Assembly (NCBI RefSeq): GCF_039522165.1
Contig: NZ_BAAADE010000004.1
Location: forward strand, 127,299 to 191,298
DNA length: 64,000 nucleotides
Direction of reading: 5' to 3'
Origin: Paenochrobactrum glaciei
GTDB lineage: Bacteria > Pseudomonadota > Alphaproteobacteria > Rhizobiales > Rhizobiaceae
In this document: piece by piece, positions 16,919 to 24,815 of the stretch
Position numbering within the stretch: the stretch's first letter is position 1
Layout of the letters: each line of letters starts with the position of its first letter
The notes under the pieces: generated by a model
The model's input: the letters and a program-made list of their open reading frames with translations, nothing else
Told to the model about the DNA's origin: nothing
The model's database searches: none
Program-made: the position numbers and the translations under genes

Positions 16919-16961
16919 CTGGTGACACATCATCAAATTCATTGCTAATATGTGCCACCAG
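16919..16961. terminator. Hairpin between convergent VOC and DoxX genes
   Basis: CTGGTG-A-CACAT pairs with ATGTG-C-CACCAG, an 11-bp stem with one mismatch and a ~19-base loop, between two convergent stop codons. There is only a short A/T flank, so it is a moderate terminator call. Confidence 0.5.
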
Positions 16962-16978
16962 AATATTTCCATTTTGCT

Positions 16979-17356
16979 TTATTTTTTATCTAAAGCGAGG
17001 GCACCTGAACCAGTTGTAACCAACAGCAAAAAGACAAAGCAAAACAGAATTGCTGAATCTCCGCCATTGGCAACCGGATAAAAACTGCGCGGCGCGTGTG
17101 CCATAAAATATGCAAACGCCATATGACCGGAAAGAATGAAAGCTGTAGGACGGGTAAAGAGACCCAACACGATAAGCGTACCACCAACGACTTCCAGAAT
17201 AGCTGAAGTCAATGCCAGTGCCGACAAACTTTCAGGGCCGTCAATCGGGAAGCCAAAGGCTTTTTGCGTACCATGTGCTAAATACAGCAATCCTGTCATA
17301 ATACGTAGCGCTGCGATTGCAAATGGCTGATATTTATTGAGATAGTTCAAGTTCAT
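16979..17356 (-). CDS. DoxX-family membrane protein
   Basis: 125 residues with four hydrophobic segments (IAALRIMTGLLYLAHGTQKA; SAILEVVGGTLIVLGLF; AFILSGHMAFAYFMAH; AILFCFVFLLLVTTGSGAL). RIMTGLLYLAHGTQK and GLFTRPTA are DoxX hallmarks. Small inner-membrane proteins of this family have been linked to redox and thiol homeostasis, but individual functions are mostly unknown. Start set at ATG 17356 with AGGA upstream rather than the in-frame GTG two codons earlier. Confidence 0.88.
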   Translation of the reverse strand: MNLNYLNKYQPFAIAALRIMTGLLYLAHGTQKAFGFPIDGPESLSALALTSAILEVVGGTLIVLGLFTRPTAFILSGHMAFAYFMAHAPRSFYPVANGGDSAILFCFVFLLLVTTGSGALALDKK

Positions 17357-17446
17357 GCTCACATCCTAACTTGTCATAAAAAGTCAAGATTATGTCATGG
17401 CAATAAAAATTTGAAATGCAAGTTAACATTCGTTCATGATCAAGCC

Positions 17447-17665
17447 ACGCAATCCGCTTCAAAAAACTTCAGAAGAAACTTCCTCCTGCCCTTATTTTAG
17501 ACACAATGCCTGACTATATATTGCTCCTAGGCATTACTGCTTAGCGCTTATCTCACAGCGCTTGCAACTGCCTGAAGTCATTTAGAACCTTTGACCACGG
17601 ATGTACTGGCACTGAGTTTAAATGACAAAGCGAAGGTCGGTGCAGAGTTGCCCCGGCCTTTTTTG
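17447..17665 (+). ncRNA. Probable structured small RNA
   Basis: This 330-base gap has no credible open frame but three phased stems on the plus strand: AATGCCT/AGGCATT (17505-17535), GTCATTTA/TAAATGAC (17577-17626), and a terminator AAGGTCGG/CCGGCCTT followed by six Ts (17633-17664). A promoter-like TTGAAA, 18-base spacer, CATGAT (17411-17440) precedes. An unpaired anti-Shine-Dalgarno-like TTCCTCCTGCCC starts at 17479. Both flanking genes lie on the minus strand, so the terminator has no coding gene to serve. It resembles Hfq-dependent rhizobial trans-acting RNAs such as AbcR, but family membership is not established; ends are approximate. Confidence 0.5.
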
Positions 17666-17689
17666 TTGGCCTAAATTCATAAAGCCACT

Positions 17690-18304
17690 CTATCGCTGGG
17701 TAAACGCAAGTTGAACAGCAAGCCCTGCAAAGGCTGCTGAAAATCCTCGTCGCATCCAGTTTTGCACTGAATTACTGGAAATGACATATTGGCGAACGGA
17801 AGCAGCAAACACTCCGTAAATCGCAAAAACAATAAATGTCAGCAGCATAAAAATTAAACTTAATTGCAGCATTTGACCAAACTGCGATGTGTCATTCACC
17901 GATACAAATTGCGGCAAAAATGCAAAGAAAAAGATCGATAGTTTCGGATTGAACAAATTAATAAGAATGGCAGAAACTATGATTTGCCGAGGATTTTTAT
18001 CAGTTTTTGTATTGCCGTTAAGGCTTAGCATTCCGCGTGCACGGAACATCGCCCACGCCATATAGAGCAAATAAATAACACCCAGATATTTGATAAACTG
18101 AAAGGCTAGCGCACTGGTGTGAAGCAGCACTGCCAATCCGCTGATCGCTGCCATTATATGCGGGACAATGCCAAATGTGCAGCCTAATGCAGCAAAAAGG
18201 CTCATGCGCGCACCATCAGACAAACCGATGGCAACAGTATAAATTGCACCGGTGCCGGGCGACGCTACAATGACTAAAGACGTTAAAAAGAATTCGAGCG
18301 TCAT
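17690..18304 (-). CDS. LysE/RhtB-family amino-acid exporter
   Basis: 204 residues, about six membrane segments. The N-terminal motif VASPGTGAIYTVAIGLSDGA is the family signature and AALGCTFGIVPHIMAA follows; the C-terminal MRRGFSAAFAGLAVQLAF is typical of RhtB members. It would export a small amino acid or analogue by proton exchange. The AraC-type gene 145 bases upstream on the same strand is its probable regulator, an arrangement common for these exporters. The substrate cannot be named. Confidence 0.93.
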   Translation of the reverse strand: MTLEFFLTSLVIVASPGTGAIYTVAIGLSDGARMSLFAALGCTFGIVPHIMAAISGLAVLLHTSALAFQFIKYLGVIYLLYMAWAMFRARGMLSLNGNTKTDKNPRQIIVSAILINLFNPKLSIFFFAFLPQFVSVNDTSQFGQMLQLSLIFMLLTFIVFAIYGVFAASVRQYVISSNSVQNWMRRGFSAAFAGLAVQLAFTQR

Positions 18305-18449
18305 CCCAAATATCCTTCTGAAAAGAAGGAATTATGGTAAGTTACAGCCATTCGGTTTTGGTTATCTCGTTGCATAAGCATTTTTGACCTCATTGGTTTT
18401 TAGCCAACTGATCAATTTCAAAGCATCACGTCTTGAATAAAATTGCAGA

Positions 18450-19286
18450 TTAATATCGTGCCGCAGCATAATTGCCAGGTGTCATGCCATAGGCACTGAC
18501 GAAAAGTCGTGTCATATGGCTTTGATCTGCAAAACCACATGCGTGCGCTATATTTGCCAGCGCCTCGCCAGATGCAATCATCATCCGTGCGCGTTGCAGT
18601 CTACGCTGCACAAGATAAGCATGAGGTGTCAGGCCTGTAAATTTTGAAAAGCTCCTTATCAACTGAAACTGGCTGATACCTGCAATATTTGCCAACTCGT
18701 CAAGTGTCAGTGCAACTGAGGGATCATCATCAATACGGCTTTGAGCGTCTCTAATACTCTTAGGAACGACATTGTTATGCTCACTCGAAGCGTACTCAAT
18801 TAGTCGCTCTAACAGAATAAGTAAATTTTCGTGAAATTGAATTTCACTATCACAACCATTTTTATCAGTAATCGCGTGATATAGTTTCAAGAATAATTTT
18901 GCAGAAACCGGATCATTGATGGCAGGGTGCGAGAGTTCCGCCATATTATCATGTCCGTCAGTCAAAGCATGAATTGGCTTTAAAAAAACGGCTGGATCAA
19001 AATATAACATCTGCCAACTGCGACCATGATCACCGATAGGTGAACCATCATGGATTTCGCCAGGATTAACCGTAATTACATCACCTGCTTCAGCCTCTAC
19101 TATGCCGCGCCCACTTAAAGATTTTTGCGCTCCGCGCAGGATGACACCGATGCCGAACTGGTCGTGCATATGGCGGCCAAAAGTATGAGCGGAATCGGCA
19201 GCAACTGCCTCGACACCACTTATTTCGCTACGGATTATATGAAACCGACCTCTACTCATAACAATGAGCATATAATAAAAAAGCAT
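18450..19286 (-). CDS. AraC-family transcriptional regulator
   Basis: 278 residues. An N-terminal cupin-type sensor (HMHDQFGIGVILRGAQKSL; AGDVITVNPGEIHDGSPIGD) is followed by two helix-turn-helix units (LTLDELANIAGISQFQLIRS; GLTPHAYLVQRRLQRARMMI; IAHACGFADQSHMTRLF). This is the cupin/AraC type often paired with LysE exporters, as here. Start uncertain: 19286 has only weak GGAA upstream, and ATG 19259 (MSRGRF) is a reasonable alternative. Confidence 0.92.
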   Translation of the reverse strand: MLFYYMLIVMSRGRFHIIRSEISGVEAVAADSAHTFGRHMHDQFGIGVILRGAQKSLSGRGIVEAEAGDVITVNPGEIHDGSPIGDHGRSWQMLYFDPAVFLKPIHALTDGHDNMAELSHPAINDPVSAKLFLKLYHAITDKNGCDSEIQFHENLLILLERLIEYASSEHNNVVPKSIRDAQSRIDDDPSVALTLDELANIAGISQFQLIRSFSKFTGLTPHAYLVQRRLQRARMMIASGEALANIAHACGFADQSHMTRLFVSAYGMTPGNYAAARY

Positions 19287-19428
19287 ATTCCATAAGAGCT
19301 AGAAAAAACGCCGTATGTAACGACGACACGCGTGTTGAAAAATGCATTTTATTTAGCGTCTGGCCTGATCATTATAATATATCCGGCCGATTACAAGAGT
19401 TAATGAATATACTACCTAATATTCAGAA

Positions 19429-19502
19429 GGCTGGATGGCGGAGTGGTTACGCAACGGATTGCAAATCCGTTTAGTCTGGTTCAATTCCAGATCCGGCCTC
19501 CA
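19429..19502 (+). tRNA. tRNA-Cys (GCA)
   Basis: 74 bases including encoded CCA. The acceptor stem GGCTGGA pairs with TCCGGCC (one G-T), the anticodon loop is ATTGCAAA with GCA at 19461-19463, and the T-arm is CTGGTTCAATTCCAG. All four stems fold. Confidence 0.95.
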
Positions 19503-19697
19503 TTTTTCTCAAAAATTATAGACGGATAATATAGGTAACTCAAAAGCTAAGCAGATATATTTTTAATGTCGCTTTTCATATATGCTGTAACTCCCCCCAT
19601 ATCCGGAGTAGCATCTTAATTCCAACTGCCCCTATGCTTACTCATCAAGACTTACTAACGCTCATCATCAAAAGCGGCGCTCGTGAAGGATGTTGGT

Positions 19698-20396
19698 ATG
19701 AGCATATTATCTTCAGTTAAAGACTGTTTCGTTCCCATTCATAAAAAAGGTTATCCATTTTTATTGAGCGGCATTGCTGCAACAATCGGCTTAGCCTTTC
19801 TGTCAACCCACTTGTTTTGGGTCGCGCTCACCATCACGATTTGGGTCGGTTATTTCTTTCGTGACCCACAGCGCACCACTCCGATAGCGGATGGCATCGT
19901 TGTTGCACCTGCCGAAGGCCGCGTCAGTATGATTACTGAAATCGCACCGCCACCAGAACTTGGCCTCACGAACGAACCCATGCTGCGCATTTCAGTTTTC
20001 ATGAGCATCTTTGATTGTCATATAAACCGCATGCCCGTCAGCGGAACAATCAGCCGTATCGCATACAAACCAGGTAAGTTTTTCAATGCAGAACTGGATA
20101 AAGCCAGCGACCACAATGAGCGAAACGGGCTGGTTGTTGAAACACCTTACGGAAAAATTGCAGTTGTGCAGATTGCAGGACTTATCGCCCGACGGATTGA
20201 ACACTGGGTGAGTGAAAATCAGCATTTGGAAGCTGGTGACCGCTTCGGTCTTATCCGCTTCGGATCACGCCTTGATGTTTATCTACCACTCGGCACACCA
20301 CTGAATGTCTCAGTCGGACAATTTGCAGTGGTTGGTGAAACTGTACTGGCACATTTAAATGACAGAACAAATACCGGACATTTTAAAACGAGCTGA
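19698..20396 (+). CDS. psd: Phosphatidylserine decarboxylase proenzyme
   Basis: 232 residues, the short membrane-anchored form found in alphaproteobacteria. The N-terminal hydrophobic stretch (LLSGIAATIGLAFLSTHLFW, then FFRDPQRTTP) anchors it to the inner membrane. Self-cleavage at FGS (Gly189-Ser190 in RFGSRLDVYLP) would create the pyruvoyl cofactor. SVFMSIFDCHINRMPVSG is the conserved core. It makes phosphatidylethanolamine. AAGGA 8 bases before ATG 19698 supports that start over one 15 bases earlier. The usual partner pssA does not follow; a terminator comes directly after. Confidence 0.95.
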   Translation: MSILSSVKDCFVPIHKKGYPFLLSGIAATIGLAFLSTHLFWVALTITIWVGYFFRDPQRTTPIADGIVVAPAEGRVSMITEIAPPPELGLTNEPMLRISVFMSIFDCHINRMPVSGTISRIAYKPGKFFNAELDKASDHNERNGLVVETPYGKIAVVQIAGLIARRIEHWVSENQHLEAGDRFGLIRFGSRLDVYLPLGTPLNVSVGQFAVVGETVLAHLNDRTNTGHFKTS

Positions 20397-20400
20397 AAGA

Positions 20401-20434
20401 AAAACCCGCACCTTTATATAAAGGCGCGGGTTTT
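20401..20434. terminator. Bidirectional intrinsic terminator
   Basis: AAAACCCGC/GCGGGTTTT stem with runs of A and T on either side, between the convergent psd and 5-oxoprolinase genes. Confidence 0.88.
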
Positions 20435-20451
20435 TCATCAATAATAGCAGA

Positions 20452-23400
20452 TTATTTTTTACCGTAACCGCCACCGGTTGGGGTAATCACCGTAAAGGCT
20501 TCACCAGCCTGCAAAACGACCTGATCGCAACCTTGCAGAACCTCACGTTTACCGTCAAGGCGTCTAACCTCATTACGGCCAAGCTCGCCCTCTTCGCCAC
20601 CTTCCAGCCCAAACGGACGCACGCGACGATGTCCGGAAAGAATAGCAAATTCAAGCTCTTCCAATGCACGGATGGTGCGATGTGTGCCGTCACCGGCTGT
20701 CCATTGACCCCGTCCGCCGGAATTTTCCCGAATATGGAAGTCTTCCAGCATAACAGGGAAACGCGATTCCAGAATTTCCGGATCAGTCAGGCGCGAATTG
20801 GTCATATGCGTGTGTACTGCATCCGCACCATTGAAGCCCGGCCCTGCAGGTGCACCTGAACAAATCGTTTCATAATACTGATATTCGTCATTACCGAATG
20901 TCAGATTATTCATCGTCCCTTGTGCCGCGGCCATCGCTTTGGTCGCGCCAAACAAGCAGTTGGTAACGGCCTGACTGACTTCCACATTACCCGCCACAAC
21001 AGCAGCCGGATAATGCGGAGACAGCATCGAACCTTCAGGCACAACCACTTTGATCGGACGCAGGCAACCGGCATTCATCGGAATATCGCCTTCAGCCAAG
21101 ACGCGGAAAACATAGAGGACAGCCGCACGGGTCACCGGCTCCGGCGCGTTGAAATTATTCGGCTGCTGTTGTGATGTGCCGGTAAAATCAACCACAGCTT
21201 CGCGGTTAACCCGATCAACGGTGATGTTGACTACAATCTTGCAGCCCTGATCCATTTCATAGGTGAAGCCGCCATCCGGCAACTGATCCAGCACACGGCG
21301 CACGCTTTCAGCAGCATTATCCTGCACATGCCCCATATAGGCTTTCACGACATCTTCACCGAAATAAGCAATCATTTTGCGCAGTTCAGTGACGCCTTTT
21401 TCGTTAGCGGCGATCTGCGCTTTCAGATCATTGACGTTTTGTGTCAGATTGCGAACCGGATATGTCGCGCCATTCAATAAGTCAGCCAGCGCATCTTCAC
21501 GGAAATGCCCTTGATCAACCAGTTTAAAATTGTCGATATAAACACCTTCCTGCTCAATATTAACCGCCAGCGGCGACATTGAACCCGGTGCAATACCACC
21601 AATATCCGCATGGTGGCCACGGCTTGCGACCCAGAAACGGATTTCTGTTTGTGCATCATCAAATACAGGTGTGCAAACAGTCAGATCCGGCAAATGCGTG
21701 CCGCCATTATAAGGCGCGTTAATGAGGAAAACATCACCCGGTTTGATCACCGGATTTTCGCGAATAGCCGTTGCAACCGATGCATCCATCGAGCCCAAAT
21801 GCACAGGCATATGCGGCGCATTAGCCACCAAATTGCCTGTTGCATCAAACACGGCACATGAGAAATCGAGGCGTTCTTTGATATTCACCGAATAAGCGGT
21901 GTTTTGCAAAGTGACACCCATCTGCTCAGCAATGGACATAAACAGATTGTTGAAAATTTCCAGCATTACCGGATCGGCATCGGTGCCGATCGCCACGCGC
22001 TGCGGCAATGCCTTGATGCGGGTCAGCACCACATGATCATGACCGGTCAAGCGTGCCTGCCAGCCATCTTCAATCACAATGGTCTGGTTTTTTTCAATAA
22101 TGATTGCAGGGCCGGTTACGGTTTGTCCGCGCTGCATGGTTTCACGCACGACAACCGATGCGTCATGAAAAGCGCCATGCGAATAAAAACGGGTGTGGCG
22201 CGAAGCTTTTGCTTCGCCAGCGTCAATGGCAGAGCCCTTCGCTTCGCCTTCACCTGCACCACCGCCAACGGTTTCAAATTCGATGGCATCAATGACCAGT
22301 GCTTTATTTTCAGCAATGAAACCAAAACGGCGTTTATGCGCGGCTTCAAACTCAGCACGCAAGCGCTCTGCCTGATCGTGCTGCGGATAGGTTGCTTCAA
22401 TCGAAAGCACTGTGTCCGTGCCAGCATAGCGAATATGCGCACGCAAATGCGTGGTGATTACATCTTTTTTGACGCCTTGTGCAGTGAGTTCATCCACACA
22501 TTCTTGCGCCAGTTCTTCCCCGAGTGCGAATAATTGCGCAGGCGCATCCGCATCCAGATTGACACCGAGCGCCTTTTGGCGTGTGGCACGAATATCGGCC
22601 AAGCCCATACCATAGGCAGACAACAAGCCTGACATCGGATGAAGCAGAATGTTTTTCATGCCCAGTGCATCGGCAACCAAGCACGCATGCTGGCCGCCTG
22701 CTCCGCCAAAGCAATTGAGCGCATAACGGGTAACGTCATAACCGCGCTGCACGGAGATTTTCTTGATCGCTTCAACCATATTGGCCACAGCAATGCGAAT
22801 GAAACCATCCGCAACGCTTTCAGGCGAACGGCCATCGCCGATTTCATCAGCCATTTGCGTGAAGAGTTCACGCACACGCTCCACATCAAGCGGCTTGTCC
22901 TGATTAGCACCAAAAATCGACGGAAAATAATCCGGCATCAGCTTGCCGAGCATCACATTGGCATCGGTTACTGCCAAAGGCCCGCCATTGCGATAGCAGG
23001 CAGGGCCCGGATTGGCACCGGCAGAATCAGGCCCGACGCGGAAACGTCCAGCATCAAAATGGAGAATAGAGCCGCCACCAGCCGCCACAGTATGGATCAG
23101 CATCATAGGTGCGCGAACACGCACACCTGCAACTTCTGTTTCAAAAGCACGTTCATATTCGCCGTCAAAATGGGCAACATCTGTCGATGTGCCGCCCATA
23201 TCAAAACCAATAACCTGATGGAAACCGGCCGTTTCACCTGTGCGCGCAAGGCCGACAACCCCACCGGCTGGCCCCGACAAGATCGCGTCTTTGCCCTGAA
23301 ACATATCAGCGGCGGTTAACCCGCCGGACGACATCATGAACATCACGCGCGCGCCGGTGCGTTCCACATCCAGCTCGCGTGAAACCTGCGCTACATAACG

Positions 23401-24081
23401 GCGCAAAACCGGAGACAAATAAGCATCAACAACGGTTGTATCACCGCGCCCGACCAGCTTAATCAGTGGCGACACTTCATGGCTGACAGAGACCTGCTCA
23501 ATGCCGAGATCACGGGCAATTTTTGCCACTTGGGCTTCATGCTGAGGGTATTTGTAAGCATGCATAAAGACGATTGCGACAGCATTATAGCCTTCAGCTT
23601 TCAGGGCTCGCAAAGCGCTTTCTGCCTGCTCTAAATCAAGCGCTTCATCAACGCTTCCATCGGCCAAAATGCGTTCATTAATTTCCACAACCTGATCGTA
23701 TAGAGCTTCCGGTTTGATGATTTCGGTCGCAAAAATATTCTTGCGCTCCTGATAACCGATACGCAGCGCATCACGGAAACCTTTGGTGGTTACGAGTGCC
23801 AGCTTTTCGCCTTTACGCTCGAGCAAAGCGTTGGTTGCAACGGTTGTGCCCATGCGCACTTCACCGATTGCACCTGTCGGCACCGGCTCGCCATCGCGCA
23901 AACCAAGATGCAAACGAATCCCCTGAACAGCAGCATCTTTATAAGCAGACGGATTTTCCGAGAGCACTTTACGGGCATGAAGCTGCCCTTCAGGGTCGCG
24001 ACCGATAACATCCGTAAATGTACCGCCACGATCAATCCAGAAGTCCCAGACTTGCGAAATCTGTGGTGCCGTTCCGCTCAT
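20452..24081 (-). CDS. 5-oxoprolinase / hydantoinase, fused A and B subunits
   Basis: 1209 residues, the length of single-chain ATP-dependent 5-oxoprolinases. The N-terminal HyuA half has the nucleotide-binding motifs DRGGTFTDVIG and GFDMGGTSTDVAHFDG. The C-terminal HyuB half (from ~715) has ADPVMLEIFNNLFMSIAEQM, FLINAPYNGGTHLPDLTV, RGHHADIGGIAPGSM and the ending TPTGGGYGKK. It hydrolyses 5-oxo-L-proline to glutamate with ATP. Hydantoinase activity is the alternative, but the fused size favours oxoprolinase. Divergent from a MarR-like regulator and a peptide transporter, suggesting it processes pyroglutamate released from imported peptides. Confidence 0.93.
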   Translation of the reverse strand: MSGTAPQISQVWDFWIDRGGTFTDVIGRDPEGQLHARKVLSENPSAYKDAAVQGIRLHLGLRDGEPVPTGAIGEVRMGTTVATNALLERKGEKLALVTTKGFRDALRIGYQERKNIFATEIIKPEALYDQVVEINERILADGSVDEALDLEQAESALRALKAEGYNAVAIVFMHAYKYPQHEAQVAKIARDLGIEQVSVSHEVSPLIKLVGRGDTTVVDAYLSPVLRRYVAQVSRELDVERTGARVMFMMSSGGLTAADMFQGKDAILSGPAGGVVGLARTGETAGFHQVIGFDMGGTSTDVAHFDGEYERAFETEVAGVRVRAPMMLIHTVAAGGGSILHFDAGRFRVGPDSAGANPGPACYRNGGPLAVTDANVMLGKLMPDYFPSIFGANQDKPLDVERVRELFTQMADEIGDGRSPESVADGFIRIAVANMVEAIKKISVQRGYDVTRYALNCFGGAGGQHACLVADALGMKNILLHPMSGLLSAYGMGLADIRATRQKALGVNLDADAPAQLFALGEELAQECVDELTAQGVKKDVITTHLRAHIRYAGTDTVLSIEATYPQHDQAERLRAEFEAAHKRRFGFIAENKALVIDAIEFETVGGGAGEGEAKGSAIDAGEAKASRHTRFYSHGAFHDASVVVRETMQRGQTVTGPAIIIEKNQTIVIEDGWQARLTGHDHVVLTRIKALPQRVAIGTDADPVMLEIFNNLFMSIAEQMGVTLQNTAYSVNIKERLDFSCAVFDATGNLVANAPHMPVHLGSMDASVATAIRENPVIKPGDVFLINAPYNGGTHLPDLTVCTPVFDDAQTEIRFWVASRGHHADIGGIAPGSMSPLAVNIEQEGVYIDNFKLVDQGHFREDALADLLNGATYPVRNLTQNVNDLKAQIAANEKGVTELRKMIAYFGEDVVKAYMGHVQDNAAESVRRVLDQLPDGGFTYEMDQGCKIVVNITVDRVNREAVVDFTGTSQQQPNNFNAPEPVTRAAVLYVFRVLAEGDIPMNAGCLRPIKVVVPEGSMLSPHYPAAVVAGNVEVSQAVTNCLFGATKAMAAAQGTMNNLTFGNDEYQYYETICSGAPAGPGFNGADAVHTHMTNSRLTDPEILESRFPVMLEDFHIRENSGGRGQWTAGDGTHRTIRALEELEFAILSGHRRVRPFGLEGGEEGELGRNEVRRLDGKREVLQGCDQVVLQAGEAFTVITPTGGGYGKK

Positions 24082-24146
24082 TTATCGGATCCCTTGTGAG
24101 AAAATAATCATTATCCAGCGTGTTTACCAGAAAACATTGTTTCATT

Positions 24147-24167
24147 TTATTGACAAAATGTCGATAA
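24147..24167. promoter_or_regulatory. Inverted repeat, candidate MarR-type operator
   Basis: TTAT-T-GACA-AAA-TGTC-G-ATAA is a 21-bp repeat with one mismatched pair in the 126-base gap between the divergent oxoprolinase and regulator genes. It overlaps a TTGACA that could be a -35 element. It is well placed for the adjacent winged-helix protein to control both directions. Confidence 0.5.
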
Positions 24168-24207
24168 GATGGTGACATAAAATACATGAGATTGGGAGCG
24201 TGGCAAT

Positions 24208-24813
24208 ATGAGCAATAAAAAAACTAGTGTGAAGGATGATGACAATCCGGCGTTGGCCGAGAAAAATTTGTCTGAAAATCTTTTACCTGAATATTTGCGT
24301 AACGCGCCTTCCATCACACCGATTGTTTCATCTGCTCATTTGGCTGAAGGCGGTTCGACCGCTTTATCCGAAGTCGAGTATGGTTTAATTCTCGCCTCTC
24401 ATGCTTTTTCCCGCTGGATGGTGCGCTGCATGGCAGCGGCAGGTTTGCCGGGGCTTTCCCCGATTGAAATTCTCATCCTGCATTCCATCCGCCACCGCGG
24501 ACGCGAAAAAAAACTTGCTGATATCTGTCTTGTCCTCGATATTGAGGATACGCATATCGCCACTTATGCATTACGTAAGCTGGAAAAAGCAGGTCTGCTG
24601 ACCACTGGTAAAGCGGCCAAAGAAAAAACTGTTCGTATAACCGAAAAGGGTGCTGATGCCTGTGCGCGTTACGCGCAAATCCGCGAGCGTTTGCTTGTGG
24701 GAGCAACGGCAAATGCACGCCCTTCGGAAGAAACCCTGTCTGAAGTGGCATCACTGCTTCGCTTCATGTCGGGCGCATTTAATCAGGCAGCACGTTCTGC
24801 CATTACGCTATAA
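24208..24813 (+). CDS. MarR-like winged-helix transcriptional regulator
   Basis: 201 residues. The central part carries a winged helix-turn-helix (GLSPIEILILHSIRHRGREK; LADICLVLDIEDTHIATYAL; RKLEKAGLLTTGKAAKEKTV, then RITEKGADACARY) like MarR proteins, with a ~55-residue N-terminal extension of unknown role. Its stop is two bases from the next ATG, so it is co-transcribed with the peptide ABC transporter and probably autoregulates. The ligand may be a peptide or 5-oxoproline; that is inference. Confidence 0.85.
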   Translation: MSNKKTSVKDDDNPALAEKNLSENLLPEYLRNAPSITPIVSSAHLAEGGSTALSEVEYGLILASHAFSRWMVRCMAAAGLPGLSPIEILILHSIRHRGREKKLADICLVLDIEDTHIATYALRKLEKAGLLTTGKAAKEKTVRITEKGADACARYAQIRERLLVGATANARPSEETLSEVASLLRFMSGAFNQAARSAITL

Positions 24814-24815
24814 GG

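Noticed and set aside
19429..19502. tRNA-Cys as an integration site for a genomic island
   Set aside because: No integrase gene nearby and no repeat of the tRNA 3' end noticed in the flanks; the accessory-looking region begins 34 kb away.
22639..23319. 226-codon open frame antisense to the 5-oxoprolinase gene
   Set aside because: Opposite strongly conserved HyuA motifs; no recognisable domain; codon-bias shadow.
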